A DNA stretch of 7,837 nt from DATGQT01 sp035304085 (GTDB taxonomy: Bacteria > Bacteroidota > Rhodothermia > Rhodothermales > Rubricoccaceae): NCBI GenBank assembly GCA_035304085.1, contig DATGQT010000225.1, positions 1 to 7,837 of the forward strand, in the 5' to 3' direction. The notes under the pieces were generated by a model, which did no database searches, was not told the origin of the DNA, and was given only the letters and a program-made list of their open reading frames with translations. Each line of letters opens with the position of its first letter. Position 1 is the first letter of the stretch. Below are positions 1 to 5,933 of this stretch, piece after piece. A program made the position numbers and the translations under genes.

Positions 1-662
1 TAGAGGTCTTCCCGTCGGTCCTTGAGGTACTTGTAGAGGAGGGCGCGGGCGCGGAAGATGTGCGCCTTGACGGTGCCGAGCGGGAGGTCGAGCGCCGTCG
101 CGATCTCCTCGTAGCTCAGCTCCTGCTGGTGCCGCATCACGATGACGCGGTGGTACTTCTCCGGGAGCTGCGCGATGGCCTCGTTGATGAGGGTGTTCCG
201 CTGGTCGGCCACGATGTGGCGGTCCGGGCGGTACGTCGTGTCCGGGAGCTCCACCTGCAGCTCGCCGTCCTTCGTCTGGAGCGGCTTGTCGAGGGAGTAC
301 GTCGGCAGCTTCTTCCGGCGGAGGTAGTCGATCGCGTGGTTGGTCGCGATCTTGTAGAGCCACGTCGAGAACGCGTAGTCGGCCGAGTACGACGAGAGCG
401 AGCCGAACGCCTTGATGAACGCCTCCTGCACGAGGTCCTCGACCTCGCGCGCGTCGCGGACGAGGCGGCCGACGTGGCGCGTGAGCGCCTCGCGGTACTT
501 CCCGACGAGCCGCTCGTAGGCCCGCTGGTCCCCCCCGAGCGCCTGCGCCACGAGCGCGCGGTCCTCCTCGCTCGACGCCGACGGCGGCGTGGCCGCGGGC
601 GGCGCGTCGGGCGTCGCCGGGCGGCCGGCGTCGGGGGCGGAGGGGGAGGGGGCGTCGGCCAT
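1..662 (-). CDS. ECF-type RNA polymerase sigma-70 factor, C-terminal end cut by window edge
   Basis: Extracytoplasmic-function sigma factor that would direct core RNA polymerase to a specific promoter set. Translated by hand from the ATG at 662, 220 complete codons are visible. Residues 1-32 are a disordered Ala/Pro/Ser leader. Region 2 follows at about 47-117, including the region 2.2 segment REVEDLVQEAFIKAF (72-86) and FSTWLYKIATNHAIDYLRR. A linker spans about 118-155. Region 4 (about 160-212) contains LPEKYHRVIVMRHQQELSYEEIA and the helix-turn-helix segment LDLPLGTVKAHIFRARALL. The last visible residues are RREDL, and the next codon begins TA, so the gene may stop exactly at the window edge or continue with Tyr. 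No anti-sigma gene is visible; it could lie to the left. It is divergent from the DUF4105 gene. Family assignment is firm; the regulon is unknown. Confidence 0.93.
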   Translation of the reverse strand, partial: MADAPSPSAPDAGRPATPDAPPAATPPSASSEEDRALVAQALGGDQRAYERLVGKYREALTRHVGRLVRDAREVEDLVQEAFIKAFGSLSSYSADYAFSTWLYKIATNHAIDYLRRKKLPTYSLDKPLQTKDGELQVELPDTTYRPDRHIVADQRNTLINEAIAQLPEKYHRVIVMRHQQELSYEEIATALDLPLGTVKAHIFRARALLYKYLKDRREDL

Positions 663-832
663 GCGGCGGGGGACGAGGGGCGGGCGAGGAATCTACGGAC
701 GCCCCGTTCCGGGTGCCGGGACCCACCTCAGCGCACACCGGGAAGTAACGCACGCTGCCCCCTTCCACGCCCGCGCCTCGGGTGCCGGCTCTACCTTACG
801 CGCGGGGCGACGCGCGTCCCCGCTTCACCGCC
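663..832. promoter_or_regulatory. divergent intergenic region with weak Bacteroidota-like -7 candidates
   Basis: A 170-base spacer between the divergent sigma factor and DUF4105 starts, which must carry promoters for both. Matching loosely to the Bacteroidota -7 element (TAnnTTTG), I see TACCTTAC at 792-799 on plus, 33 bases before the DUF4105 ATG, and TAGATTCC on minus (688-695), 26 bases before the sigma ATG. No convincing -33 TTTG partner is present for the plus candidate. Neither start has a recognisable Shine-Dalgarno sequence. These are pattern matches only. Confidence 0.3.
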
Positions 833-1681
833 ATGACCGAGCCGAACACCCCGCCCCCCCGTCGCCGCTGGCTCCGCGCCCTCGTTCTCGTCTTCCTCGC
901 CCTGGTCCTCGTGGGGGCGAGCGTGGTTGCGCTCCGGCAGCCCTCGCACGCGCGCGACTGGGCGCCCGAGCACGCCCGCCTCCCCCACGTCACCATCACC
1001 GACAGCCTCGTTCACATCGAGGGCGTGCGCCACTTCACCTACGCCTCGGCCGACGACTTCACGCCGGCGTACGACGACCGCACGTACGACCTTCGTAAGA
1101 TCGAGCGCGTGTGGTACGTGCTCTCGCCGTTCGACGTGCACTGGCGCGGGCCCGCCCACGCCTTCCTCACCTTCGGCTTCGCCGACTCCCAGTACGTCAG
1201 CATCTCGGTCGAGGCGCGGCGGGAGGTGGGGGAGACGTACTCCACCTGGAAGGGCGCCCTCCGCGCGTTCGAGCTCATCTACGTCATCGGCGACGAGCGC
1301 GACCTCATCGGGCTGCGGGCCGCCGTGTGGGGGGACCCCGTCCACCTCTACCCCGGCCGCGCCACGCCCGAGCAGGCCCGCGCCCTCTTCCTCGCGATGC
1401 TCCGCCGCGCGCAGGCCCTCGAGGCCGAGCCCGCGTTCTACAACACGTTCACGAACAACTGCACGACGGCCATCCTGGACGCCGTCAACGGCATCGCCGA
1501 GGAGCCGGTGCCCTACGGCCGGCGCGTCCTCCTCCCCGGCTACTCCGACGAACTCGCGCACGAGCACGGCCTCCTCGACACCGATCTCCCGCTGGAGGAG
1601 GCCCGCGCCGCGTTCCTCATCAACGACCGCGCCCAGGCCGCGATGGTCGCCCCGGACTTCTCCACCGCGCTCCGCCGCTGA
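833..1681 (+). CDS. DUF4105 (Lnb N-terminal periplasmic domain) membrane-anchored protein
   Basis: A 282-residue protein of the DUF4105/Lnb N-terminal periplasmic domain family. An Arg-rich N-terminus (PPPRRRWLR, 7-15) precedes a single hydrophobic segment at about 16-36, read as a signal anchor that places the rest in the periplasm. Family hallmarks are visible in order: GPAHAFLTFGF (106-116), the strand SISVEARREVGETYS (123-137), FELIYVIGDERDLI (146-159), and the signature FYNTFTNNCTTAI (202-214). His109 and Cys210 are conserved-looking and could form a Cys-His active pair as in NlpC/papain-like folds, but that is inference. A GTG at 782 would add 17 residues. I prefer the ATG at 833 because it puts a normal short charged segment before the membrane helix. 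It is divergent from the sigma factor at 1-662 and convergent with the repeat protein. The biochemical role is not established for this family. Confidence 0.87.
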   Translation: MTEPNTPPPRRRWLRALVLVFLALVLVGASVVALRQPSHARDWAPEHARLPHVTITDSLVHIEGVRHFTYASADDFTPAYDDRTYDLRKIERVWYVLSPFDVHWRGPAHAFLTFGFADSQYVSISVEARREVGETYSTWKGALRAFELIYVIGDERDLIGLRAAVWGDPVHLYPGRATPEQARALFLAMLRRAQALEAEPAFYNTFTNNCTTAILDAVNGIAEEPVPYGRRVLLPGYSDELAHEHGLLDTDLPLEEARAAFLINDRAQAAMVAPDFSTALRR

Positions 1682-1782
1682 CCGGCCCCCGAGGCAGCGT
1701 GCGTTCCCCTCCTCGGCTGAAGGGGTGAGGGCCTCCGTCAGACCCGCCGCGTCACCCTCGTGCGCTGAGATCCGAAACGAAG

Positions 1783-1814
1783 AGAGCCGTCCCTCCCGCG
1801 GGAGGGACGGCTCT
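1783..1814. terminator. perfect 32-base palindrome, probable bidirectional terminator
   Basis: Uninterrupted 16+16 base inverted repeat (arm AGAGCCGTCCCTCCCG) lying between two convergent genes, 101 bases after the DUF4105 stop and 29 bases after the minus-strand gene stop. On minus the stem is followed by CTCTTCGTTTC, a modest T-rich tract; on plus by TCACTACC, which is poor. It reads as an intrinsic terminator serving both directions, better for minus. The rest of the 1682-1843 spacer shows no ORF or other signal. Confidence 0.75.
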
Positions 1815-1843
1815 TCACTACCCCGTGGTGGGAGCGACGAGCA

Positions 1844-3691
1844 CTAGATGGTGAGGTTCAGGCTCACCAGCGAGTACGTCGTCGGCGGGTAGTAGCTCGA
1901 CGGGTAGGCGCTCAGCGGGGCCGGGCTTCCCGCGAAGGCCGTCACCGTGAGGTCGTTCGACGGTGCGAAGGCCACGGCGGCCGGCGGGGCCACGTAGTAG
2001 CGCGGGCGCATGACGTAGTACGCCGGCTCCTCCATGTAGTACGTCTGCGGGAAGAAGATGGCCTCGAGGATGTTCTCCAGGAGACTGTCGTTGTCGCGCC
2101 GGTAGTACGGGTCGTAGCCGTACGGATCCCCGTAGTACGGGTCGTAGCCGTAGGGGTCACCGTAATAGGGGTCGTAGTACCCGGCGTTGTGGTAGGGGTC
2201 GTAGCCGTACGGGTCCCCGTAGTACGGGTCGTAACCGTAGGGGCCGTAGTACGGGTCGTAGTAGCGATCCCGGTCGTTCACGATGACGTAGTGGACGACG
2301 GTGCGGGGGCGCTTGTGACGCGGCCGCCGGTAGTGATCTCGGTCGTAGTCGATGTAGTACCGGTCGCGGTCGTCGACGTAGACGTAGCGGACGTCGCGGC
2401 GGGGGCCGTAGTAGCCGCGCTCGATGCACCAGCGGTGGCCGAAGACGGGGTGCCCGGCGCCGCTGCGGCAGAAGGCGGGGCCGCGGTTGCCCCGGTAGCG
2501 GTCGTAGTCGACGTAGTAACGATCCCAGTACCGGTCGCGGCCGTAGTCGATGTAGTACCGGTCCCGGTCGTCGACGTAGATGTACCGGTCGCGGTCCCGG
2601 TCGCGGTAGATGTAGTCGGCGTAGCGGTCGCGACGGTCGGCGCGGCGGAGGGCGTCGAGGACGGCGCTCCGGTCGTTGCGCCAGTAGTAGTTCCGGCGGC
2701 CGTCCCGGTACTCGATGCTGCGCTCGACCCGACGGCGGTCGGCGCGGCGGTCCGCCCGCTGGAGCGCATCGAGGACGGCGCTCCGCTCGTTCCGCCGCGC
2801 GCGCTGGGGCTCGGCGCGCCGCTCGAGCGGGCGCACGTCGCGGCGGTCGGCGCGACGGAGGGCGTCGAGGACGGCGCTCCGCTCGGCACGCTGCGAGGTG
2901 CGGCGCTCGAGGCTGCGCTCGACGCGGCGGTCGTCCCGACGGTCAGCGCGACGGTCAGCGCGACGGTCAGCGCGGCGGGCGGCGTCGAGGACGGCACTCC
3001 GCTCGACACGCTGCTGCTGTCGCGCACGCTGCTGATGCGCCCGCTGACGCTCGGCTCGTTGCTCCTGCACCCGCTGTGCACGCTGGCGCTCCGCCCGTTG
3101 CTGCTCGGCCCGCTGCACTCGCTGACGCTCAGCACGCTGGCGCTCGGCCCGTTGCTGCCGGGCTCGCTCCTGCTGGCTTCGCTCACGCTGCTGGGCACGC
3201 TGCTGGTTGACCCGTCGGTCGTTGCGCTGCGCGCGCTCCCGACGGTCGCGCTCCCGACGGTCGCGCTCCTGCTGCCGGGCGCGCTCCTGTTGGCGGGCGC
3301 GGTCCCGCTGCTGGGCGCGCTGCTGCTCGTCACGCCGAGCACGCTCCTGCTGCCGAGCACGCTCCTGCTGCTGAGCGCGGCGCTGTTCCTGGGCGCGTCG
3401 GTCGTCGCGCTGCGCGCGCTCCCGTCGCGCCTGCTCAGCGCGCTGTCTCTCGGCGCGCTGCGGGGCCTGCCGCTCCTGGCGCGCCCGGTCGCGCTGGTCG
3501 TTCCGGCGCTCCGGCCGGGCGTTCTGTCGGCGTTCCTGGCGGTCGTTGCTTCGACGGTCGTCGCGCCGCTCGACGCGCTGCTCGCGGCGGTCGCGGTCGT
3601 CGCGGCCGTTCCCGCGGCCCTGGGCCTGCGCCATCGGCGCGAGGAGGGCGACGAGGAGCGCGAAGGTGAAGGCGTGAAGGGAGGTACGCAT
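1844..3691 (-). CDS. exported Arg/Gln-rich and Tyr-rich repeat protein of unknown function
   Basis: A 615-residue protein I cannot assign to a characterised family. The chosen ATG at 3691 begins a classical signal peptide (MRTSLHAFTFALLVALLAPM, cleavage near AQA-Q at 23-24). An in-frame ATG at 3793 only adds 34 residues in front of it. Segments in order: residues 26-230, a charged helix-forming stretch with about one third Arg, rich in Gln/Glu/Asp/Ala, with no Lys; residues 229-355, four RSAVLDA repeats (starts 231, 271, 303, 341) spaced by RADRR units; residues 359-478, Asp/Arg/Tyr repeats (YVDDRDRYYIDY) around a Cys/His box CRSGAGHPVFGHRWC (408-422); residues 479-530, YGYDPYYGDP repeats; then a less repetitive tail rich in Tyr, Pro and Ala ending SLVSLNLTI. 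The whole protein has a single Lys (460). It is probably periplasmic or surface located. The start lies 217 bases after the kinase stop, with a hairpin between, so it is likely its own transcript. The role could be structural or polyanion binding; this is speculation. Confidence 0.8.
   Translation of the reverse strand: MRTSLHAFTFALLVALLAPMAQAQGRGNGRDDRDRREQRVERRDDRRSNDRQERRQNARPERRNDQRDRARQERQAPQRAERQRAEQARRERAQRDDRRAQEQRRAQQQERARQQERARRDEQQRAQQRDRARQQERARQQERDRRERDRRERAQRNDRRVNQQRAQQRERSQQERARQQRAERQRAERQRVQRAEQQRAERQRAQRVQEQRAERQRAHQQRARQQQRVERSAVLDAARRADRRADRRADRRDDRRVERSLERRTSQRAERSAVLDALRRADRRDVRPLERRAEPQRARRNERSAVLDALQRADRRADRRRVERSIEYRDGRRNYYWRNDRSAVLDALRRADRRDRYADYIYRDRDRDRYIYVDDRDRYYIDYGRDRYWDRYYVDYDRYRGNRGPAFCRSGAGHPVFGHRWCIERGYYGPRRDVRYVYVDDRDRYYIDYDRDHYRRPRHKRPRTVVHYVIVNDRDRYYDPYYGPYGYDPYYGDPYGYDPYHNAGYYDPYYGDPYGYDPYYGDPYGYDPYYRRDNDSLLENILEAIFFPQTYYMEEPAYYVMRPRYYVAPPAAVAFAPSNDLTVTAFAGSPAPLSAYPSSYYPPTTYSLVSLNLTI
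2102..2257 (-). repeat. 30-base tandem units coding YGYDPYYGDP
   Basis: Residues 479-530 of the repeat protein consist of decapeptide units YGYDPYYGDP and near variants, about five copies, one altered to YGYDPYHNAGYYDP. At DNA level the plus strand shows recurring CCGTAGTACGGGTCGTAGC blocks. Length variation by slippage between strains is expected. It is a coding repeat inside one open frame. Confidence 0.85.
2627..3007 (-). repeat. four copies of the RSAVLDA / RADRR coding repeat
   Basis: Residues 229-355 of the repeat protein carry RSAVLDA four times (residues 231, 271, 303, 341), each followed by (A/L)(R/Q)RADRR. Spacing is irregular (40, 32 and 38 residues), unlike a simple tandem array. 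On plus the DNA core is TCGAGGACGGCGCTCCG with single-base differences, so both DNA and protein are conserved between copies. Confidence 0.85.
2938..2973 (-). repeat. three exact 12-base tandem copies
   Basis: GACGGTCAGCGC is repeated three times without a mismatch on plus, coding part of the RADRRADRRADRR stretch on minus. It keeps the reading frame. It is a likely site of recent slippage expansion inside the repeat protein gene. Confidence 0.85.
3002..3601 (-). repeat. degenerate short-period repeats coding an Arg/Gln/Glu helix
   Basis: Residues 31-230 of the repeat protein are built from short units such as RAERQ, RARQQE, RAQQ and RDRRE. The pentapeptide RAERQ recurs (181-190, 200-204, 212-216), giving an approximate 15-base period at DNA level (recurring GCTGGCGCTC-like blocks on plus). 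The protein pattern favours a long single helix stabilised by Arg-Glu pairs. Confidence 0.7.
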
Positions 3692-3881
3692 GGCTCCGTC
3701 GGCTCTTGCCGGCATGTGGTGGGGGTGTGGTGAGGGAGGGATCGCAACGCAATGGCCGTACCCGAGCGTACCGAGGTAACACGTCTTTCCCATTCGTTGG
3801 GGAAATCCCCGGTCCCGGCGTGAAGACGGGCCGAAGAGGCCGCGAAGCCGTCCCCCGCCGTCTGCCCCGGTGGCGTACGCC
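3692..3881 (-). promoter_or_regulatory. leader and putative promoter region of the repeat protein gene
   Basis: About 190 bases without a supported gene between the kinase 3' hairpin and the repeat protein start. Visible items: a short dyad GGGGAAATCCCC (3799-3810), a perfect 10-base palindrome GGCGTACGCC (3872-3881), a weak -7-like TACCTCGG on minus (3771-3778), and the 12-mer CCGAGCGTACCG (3762-3773), which also occurs in the sigma-kinase upstream region. Just before the ATG the minus strand reads ACGGAGCC, a poor Shine-Dalgarno match. No RNA gene or riboswitch fold is recognised. Confidence 0.3.
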
Positions 3882-3905
3882 GTGGACGGGCGGCGCCCTG
3901 CCCAC
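3882..3905 (-). terminator. GC-rich hairpin just after the kinase stop
   Basis: On minus the 24 bases read as an inverted repeat (arm GTGGGCAGGGCG) with one A-C mismatch and one G-U pair. It starts 3 bases after the TGA of the kinase gene and is followed by a second palindrome (3872-3881). No T tract follows, so it is a weak intrinsic terminator or an mRNA 3' end stabiliser. It suggests the sigma-kinase operon ends here. Confidence 0.5.
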
Positions 3906-3908
3906 GCG

Positions 3909-5933
3909 TCAGCGGCCGACGGGGGCGGGGCGCCCCCACGCCTCGTAAAGCGCCGCCAGCGCGCGGGCGGCCTCCTCGCTCCCGCCGCCGTGCTCGCCCG
4001 CCGTGCGGCTCAGCATGGCGTGGGCGTCGAGGAGCAGGCGCTCGGCCTCGGCCCACGCCCCCTGCCGCTGGAGCAGGACGGCCAGCTTCACCGCGCTCTG
4101 CGCCGTGACCGGCTCGGCATCGCCGAGGTCGGCACGGAGGATGGCGAGGGCGTCGCGCTGGGCGGCCACGGCGGCGTCCACGTCGCCCCGGTCGGCGTGG
4201 ACGGAGGCGAGGGCGCCGAGGGCGAGGGCCTGGTCCTGGGGCCGGCGCATGGGGAGGGCGAGGGCCTCATCGAGGGCGGCCTCGGCCTCGTCGAGACGCC
4301 CCAGCCGCCGCAGGATGCCCGCGTGGTTGACGAGCACCTGCCGGAGCCGGGCGCTCCCGGGCGCGCCGGCGCGCGTGAGGGCGACGCTCTCGGTGGAGAA
4401 CGACACGGCCTCGTCGGAGCGCCCTGTCAGCATGAGCAGGAAGGCGAGGGGGTCGAGGGCGACGGCGTGGCGGAGGTGGGGGCCGCCGTCGCGCCGGCGG
4501 AGCCGCGCGAGGACGTCGCGGTAGCGCGCCTCGGCCTCGTCGAGGCGGCCGGTGCCCAGGAGGAGGCCCGCCAGCTCGGCCGCGGCGCCGAGGGCGCGGG
4601 CGTCGTCGGCGCCGTAGGCCGCCCGGAGCCGGTCGTAGGCGGCGTGCAGGAGCGGCCCCGCTTCAGCGTGGCGCCCCAGCGCCGTCAGCGTGAGGCCCAG
4701 CTCGACTTCGGCCTCGGCGCGGAGGTCGGTGGGCGCGTCGGCGCCGAGGAGGCCGAGCGCCTCGCGGGCGAGCGTCTCGGCCTCGGCGTGGGCGCCCTGC
4801 TCGCGGCGGGCGGCGGCCAGCGCCGTGAGGCTGGCGGCGCGGTCGTGCGGCGGCGCCGCAGCCCGCCGGGCGACGGCCTCGCGCAGGAGCGGCTCGGCCC
4901 GGGCGGGCAGCCCGATCCGGTGGTAGGTCCGCCCGATGGTGTGGAGGAGGCGCGCCTGCACGAGCGGCTGCGTCGCGAACTCGTCGCGGATGCGCGCGAC
5001 GCCCTCGTCGAGGAGGCCGCGTACGTGGAGGCTGTCCATCGGCTCCTCGCCGAAGGGGTCGGCCGCGACGAAGAGGCGTTCGAGGAAGGCGACGGTGGCC
5101 TCGGCGTCGTCGCGGGCGCGGGCCGTCTGGCGCTGCTGGAGCGCGAGGGCGACGGTGAAGGCGACGAGCAGCGCGACGCCGAGGGTGGCCGCGCCCACGC
5201 CCCACCGGTGTCGCCCGACGAACCTGCGCAGCCGGTAGCCGGGGGTGTCCGGCCGCGCGCGGAGGGGGAGCCCCGCGCGGAGCCGGCGGAGGTCGTCGAG
5301 GAGCGCCTCGGCCGAGCCGTAGCGGCGGTCGGGGTCGGGGTGGAGCGCCGTGAGGGCGAGGGTGTCGAGGTCGCCCCGGTAGCGGCGCTCGGCGGCGACG
5401 GCGCTCGGCGGGCGCGGCGCGGCCTCGGGCCGCCGCCCCGTGAGGAGCTCGTAGAGGAGCACGCCGAGGGCGTACACGTCGGTGGCCGTGGTGACGGCCG
5501 CGCCCGCGCGCTGCTCCGGCGCGGCGTACTCCGGCGTCATCGGGCGGCCGAGGCGCGTCACCGCCTCGCCGTCCCCCGCGTCGAGGAGGCGGGCGATCCC
5601 GAAGTCGAGCAGCTTCACGACCGGCCGCCCCCCCTCCCCCTCCCCCACCAGCACGTTCGACGGCTTGAGGTCCCGGTGCACCACGAGCCGGCGGTGCGCG
5701 TACGCCACCCCCTCGCACGCCTGCGCGAACAGCCCGAGGCGGCCGTCGAGCCCGAGGCGGCGGCCGTCGGCGTACGCCGTGATCGGCGCGCCCTCCACCA
5801 GCTCCATCACGAGGTACGGCCGCCCGTCCTCCGCCGCCCCCCCGTCGAGCAGCCGCGCGATGCCGGGGTGGTCGAGGGCGGCCAGCACCTGCCGCTCGCG
5901 GCGGAACCGGGCGAGCACCTCGTCGGTGTCCAT
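3909..5933 (-). CDS. downstream fragment of the kinase: rest of kinase domain, TM helix and TPRs
   Basis: Open frame of 674 residues starting at the ATG of GMDTDEVLARF. That methionine is normally internal, directly after the beta-3 strand. It holds HRDLKPSN (86-93), LLDFGIARLL (108-117), YAAPEQ (136-141), the transmembrane helix at 244-265, and five or more TPR-like helical pairs after about 310 (for example GRLDEAEARYRDVLARL and GRHAEAGPLLHAAYDRL). It lacks the Gly-rich loop and the catalytic lysine. If translated alone it could at most act as a membrane TPR scaffold. An automated annotation may list it as a separate kinase gene. Confidence 0.6.
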   Translation of the reverse strand: MDTDEVLARFRRERQVLAALDHPGIARLLDGGAAEDGRPYLVMELVEGAPITAYADGRRLGLDGRLGLFAQACEGVAYAHRRLVVHRDLKPSNVLVGEGEGGRPVVKLLDFGIARLLDAGDGEAVTRLGRPMTPEYAAPEQRAGAAVTTATDVYALGVLLYELLTGRRPEAAPRPPSAVAAERRYRGDLDTLALTALHPDPDRRYGSAEALLDDLRRLRAGLPLRARPDTPGYRLRRFVGRHRWGVGAATLGVALLVAFTVALALQQRQTARARDDAEATVAFLERLFVAADPFGEEPMDSLHVRGLLDEGVARIRDEFATQPLVQARLLHTIGRTYHRIGLPARAEPLLREAVARRAAAPPHDRAASLTALAAARREQGAHAEAETLAREALGLLGADAPTDLRAEAEVELGLTLTALGRHAEAGPLLHAAYDRLRAAYGADDARALGAAAELAGLLLGTGRLDEAEARYRDVLARLRRRDGGPHLRHAVALDPLAFLLMLTGRSDEAVSFSTESVALTRAGAPGSARLRQVLVNHAGILRRLGRLDEAEAALDEALALPMRRPQDQALALGALASVHADRGDVDAAVAAQRDALAILRADLGDAEPVTAQSAVKLAVLLQRQGAWAEAERLLLDAHAMLSRTAGEHGGGSEEAARALAALYEAWGRPAPVGR

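Noticed and set aside
60..836. 258-residue plus-strand frame at the left edge
   Set aside because: Antisense shadow of the ECF sigma factor read on minus from 662.
2100..3007. CRISPR-like or intergenic repeat array
   Set aside because: All repeats keep one open reading frame, units are short or irregularly spaced, there are no unique spacers of even length and no cas genes.
2189..3733. 514-residue plus-strand open frame opposite the repeat protein
   Set aside because: Val/Ala/Leu-rich mirror of Arg/Asp/Tyr codons on minus. The minus frame has a clear signal peptide and ordered repeats, so this is an antisense shadow.
3692..3793. Upstream start of the repeat protein at 3793
   Set aside because: It would place 34 unrelated residues before a textbook signal peptide that begins at 3691.
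2278..4056. 592-residue minus-strand frame overlapping kinase end and repeat gene
   Set aside because: Ser/Thr/Ala-rich out-of-frame reading across two genes, with no export signal or motif.
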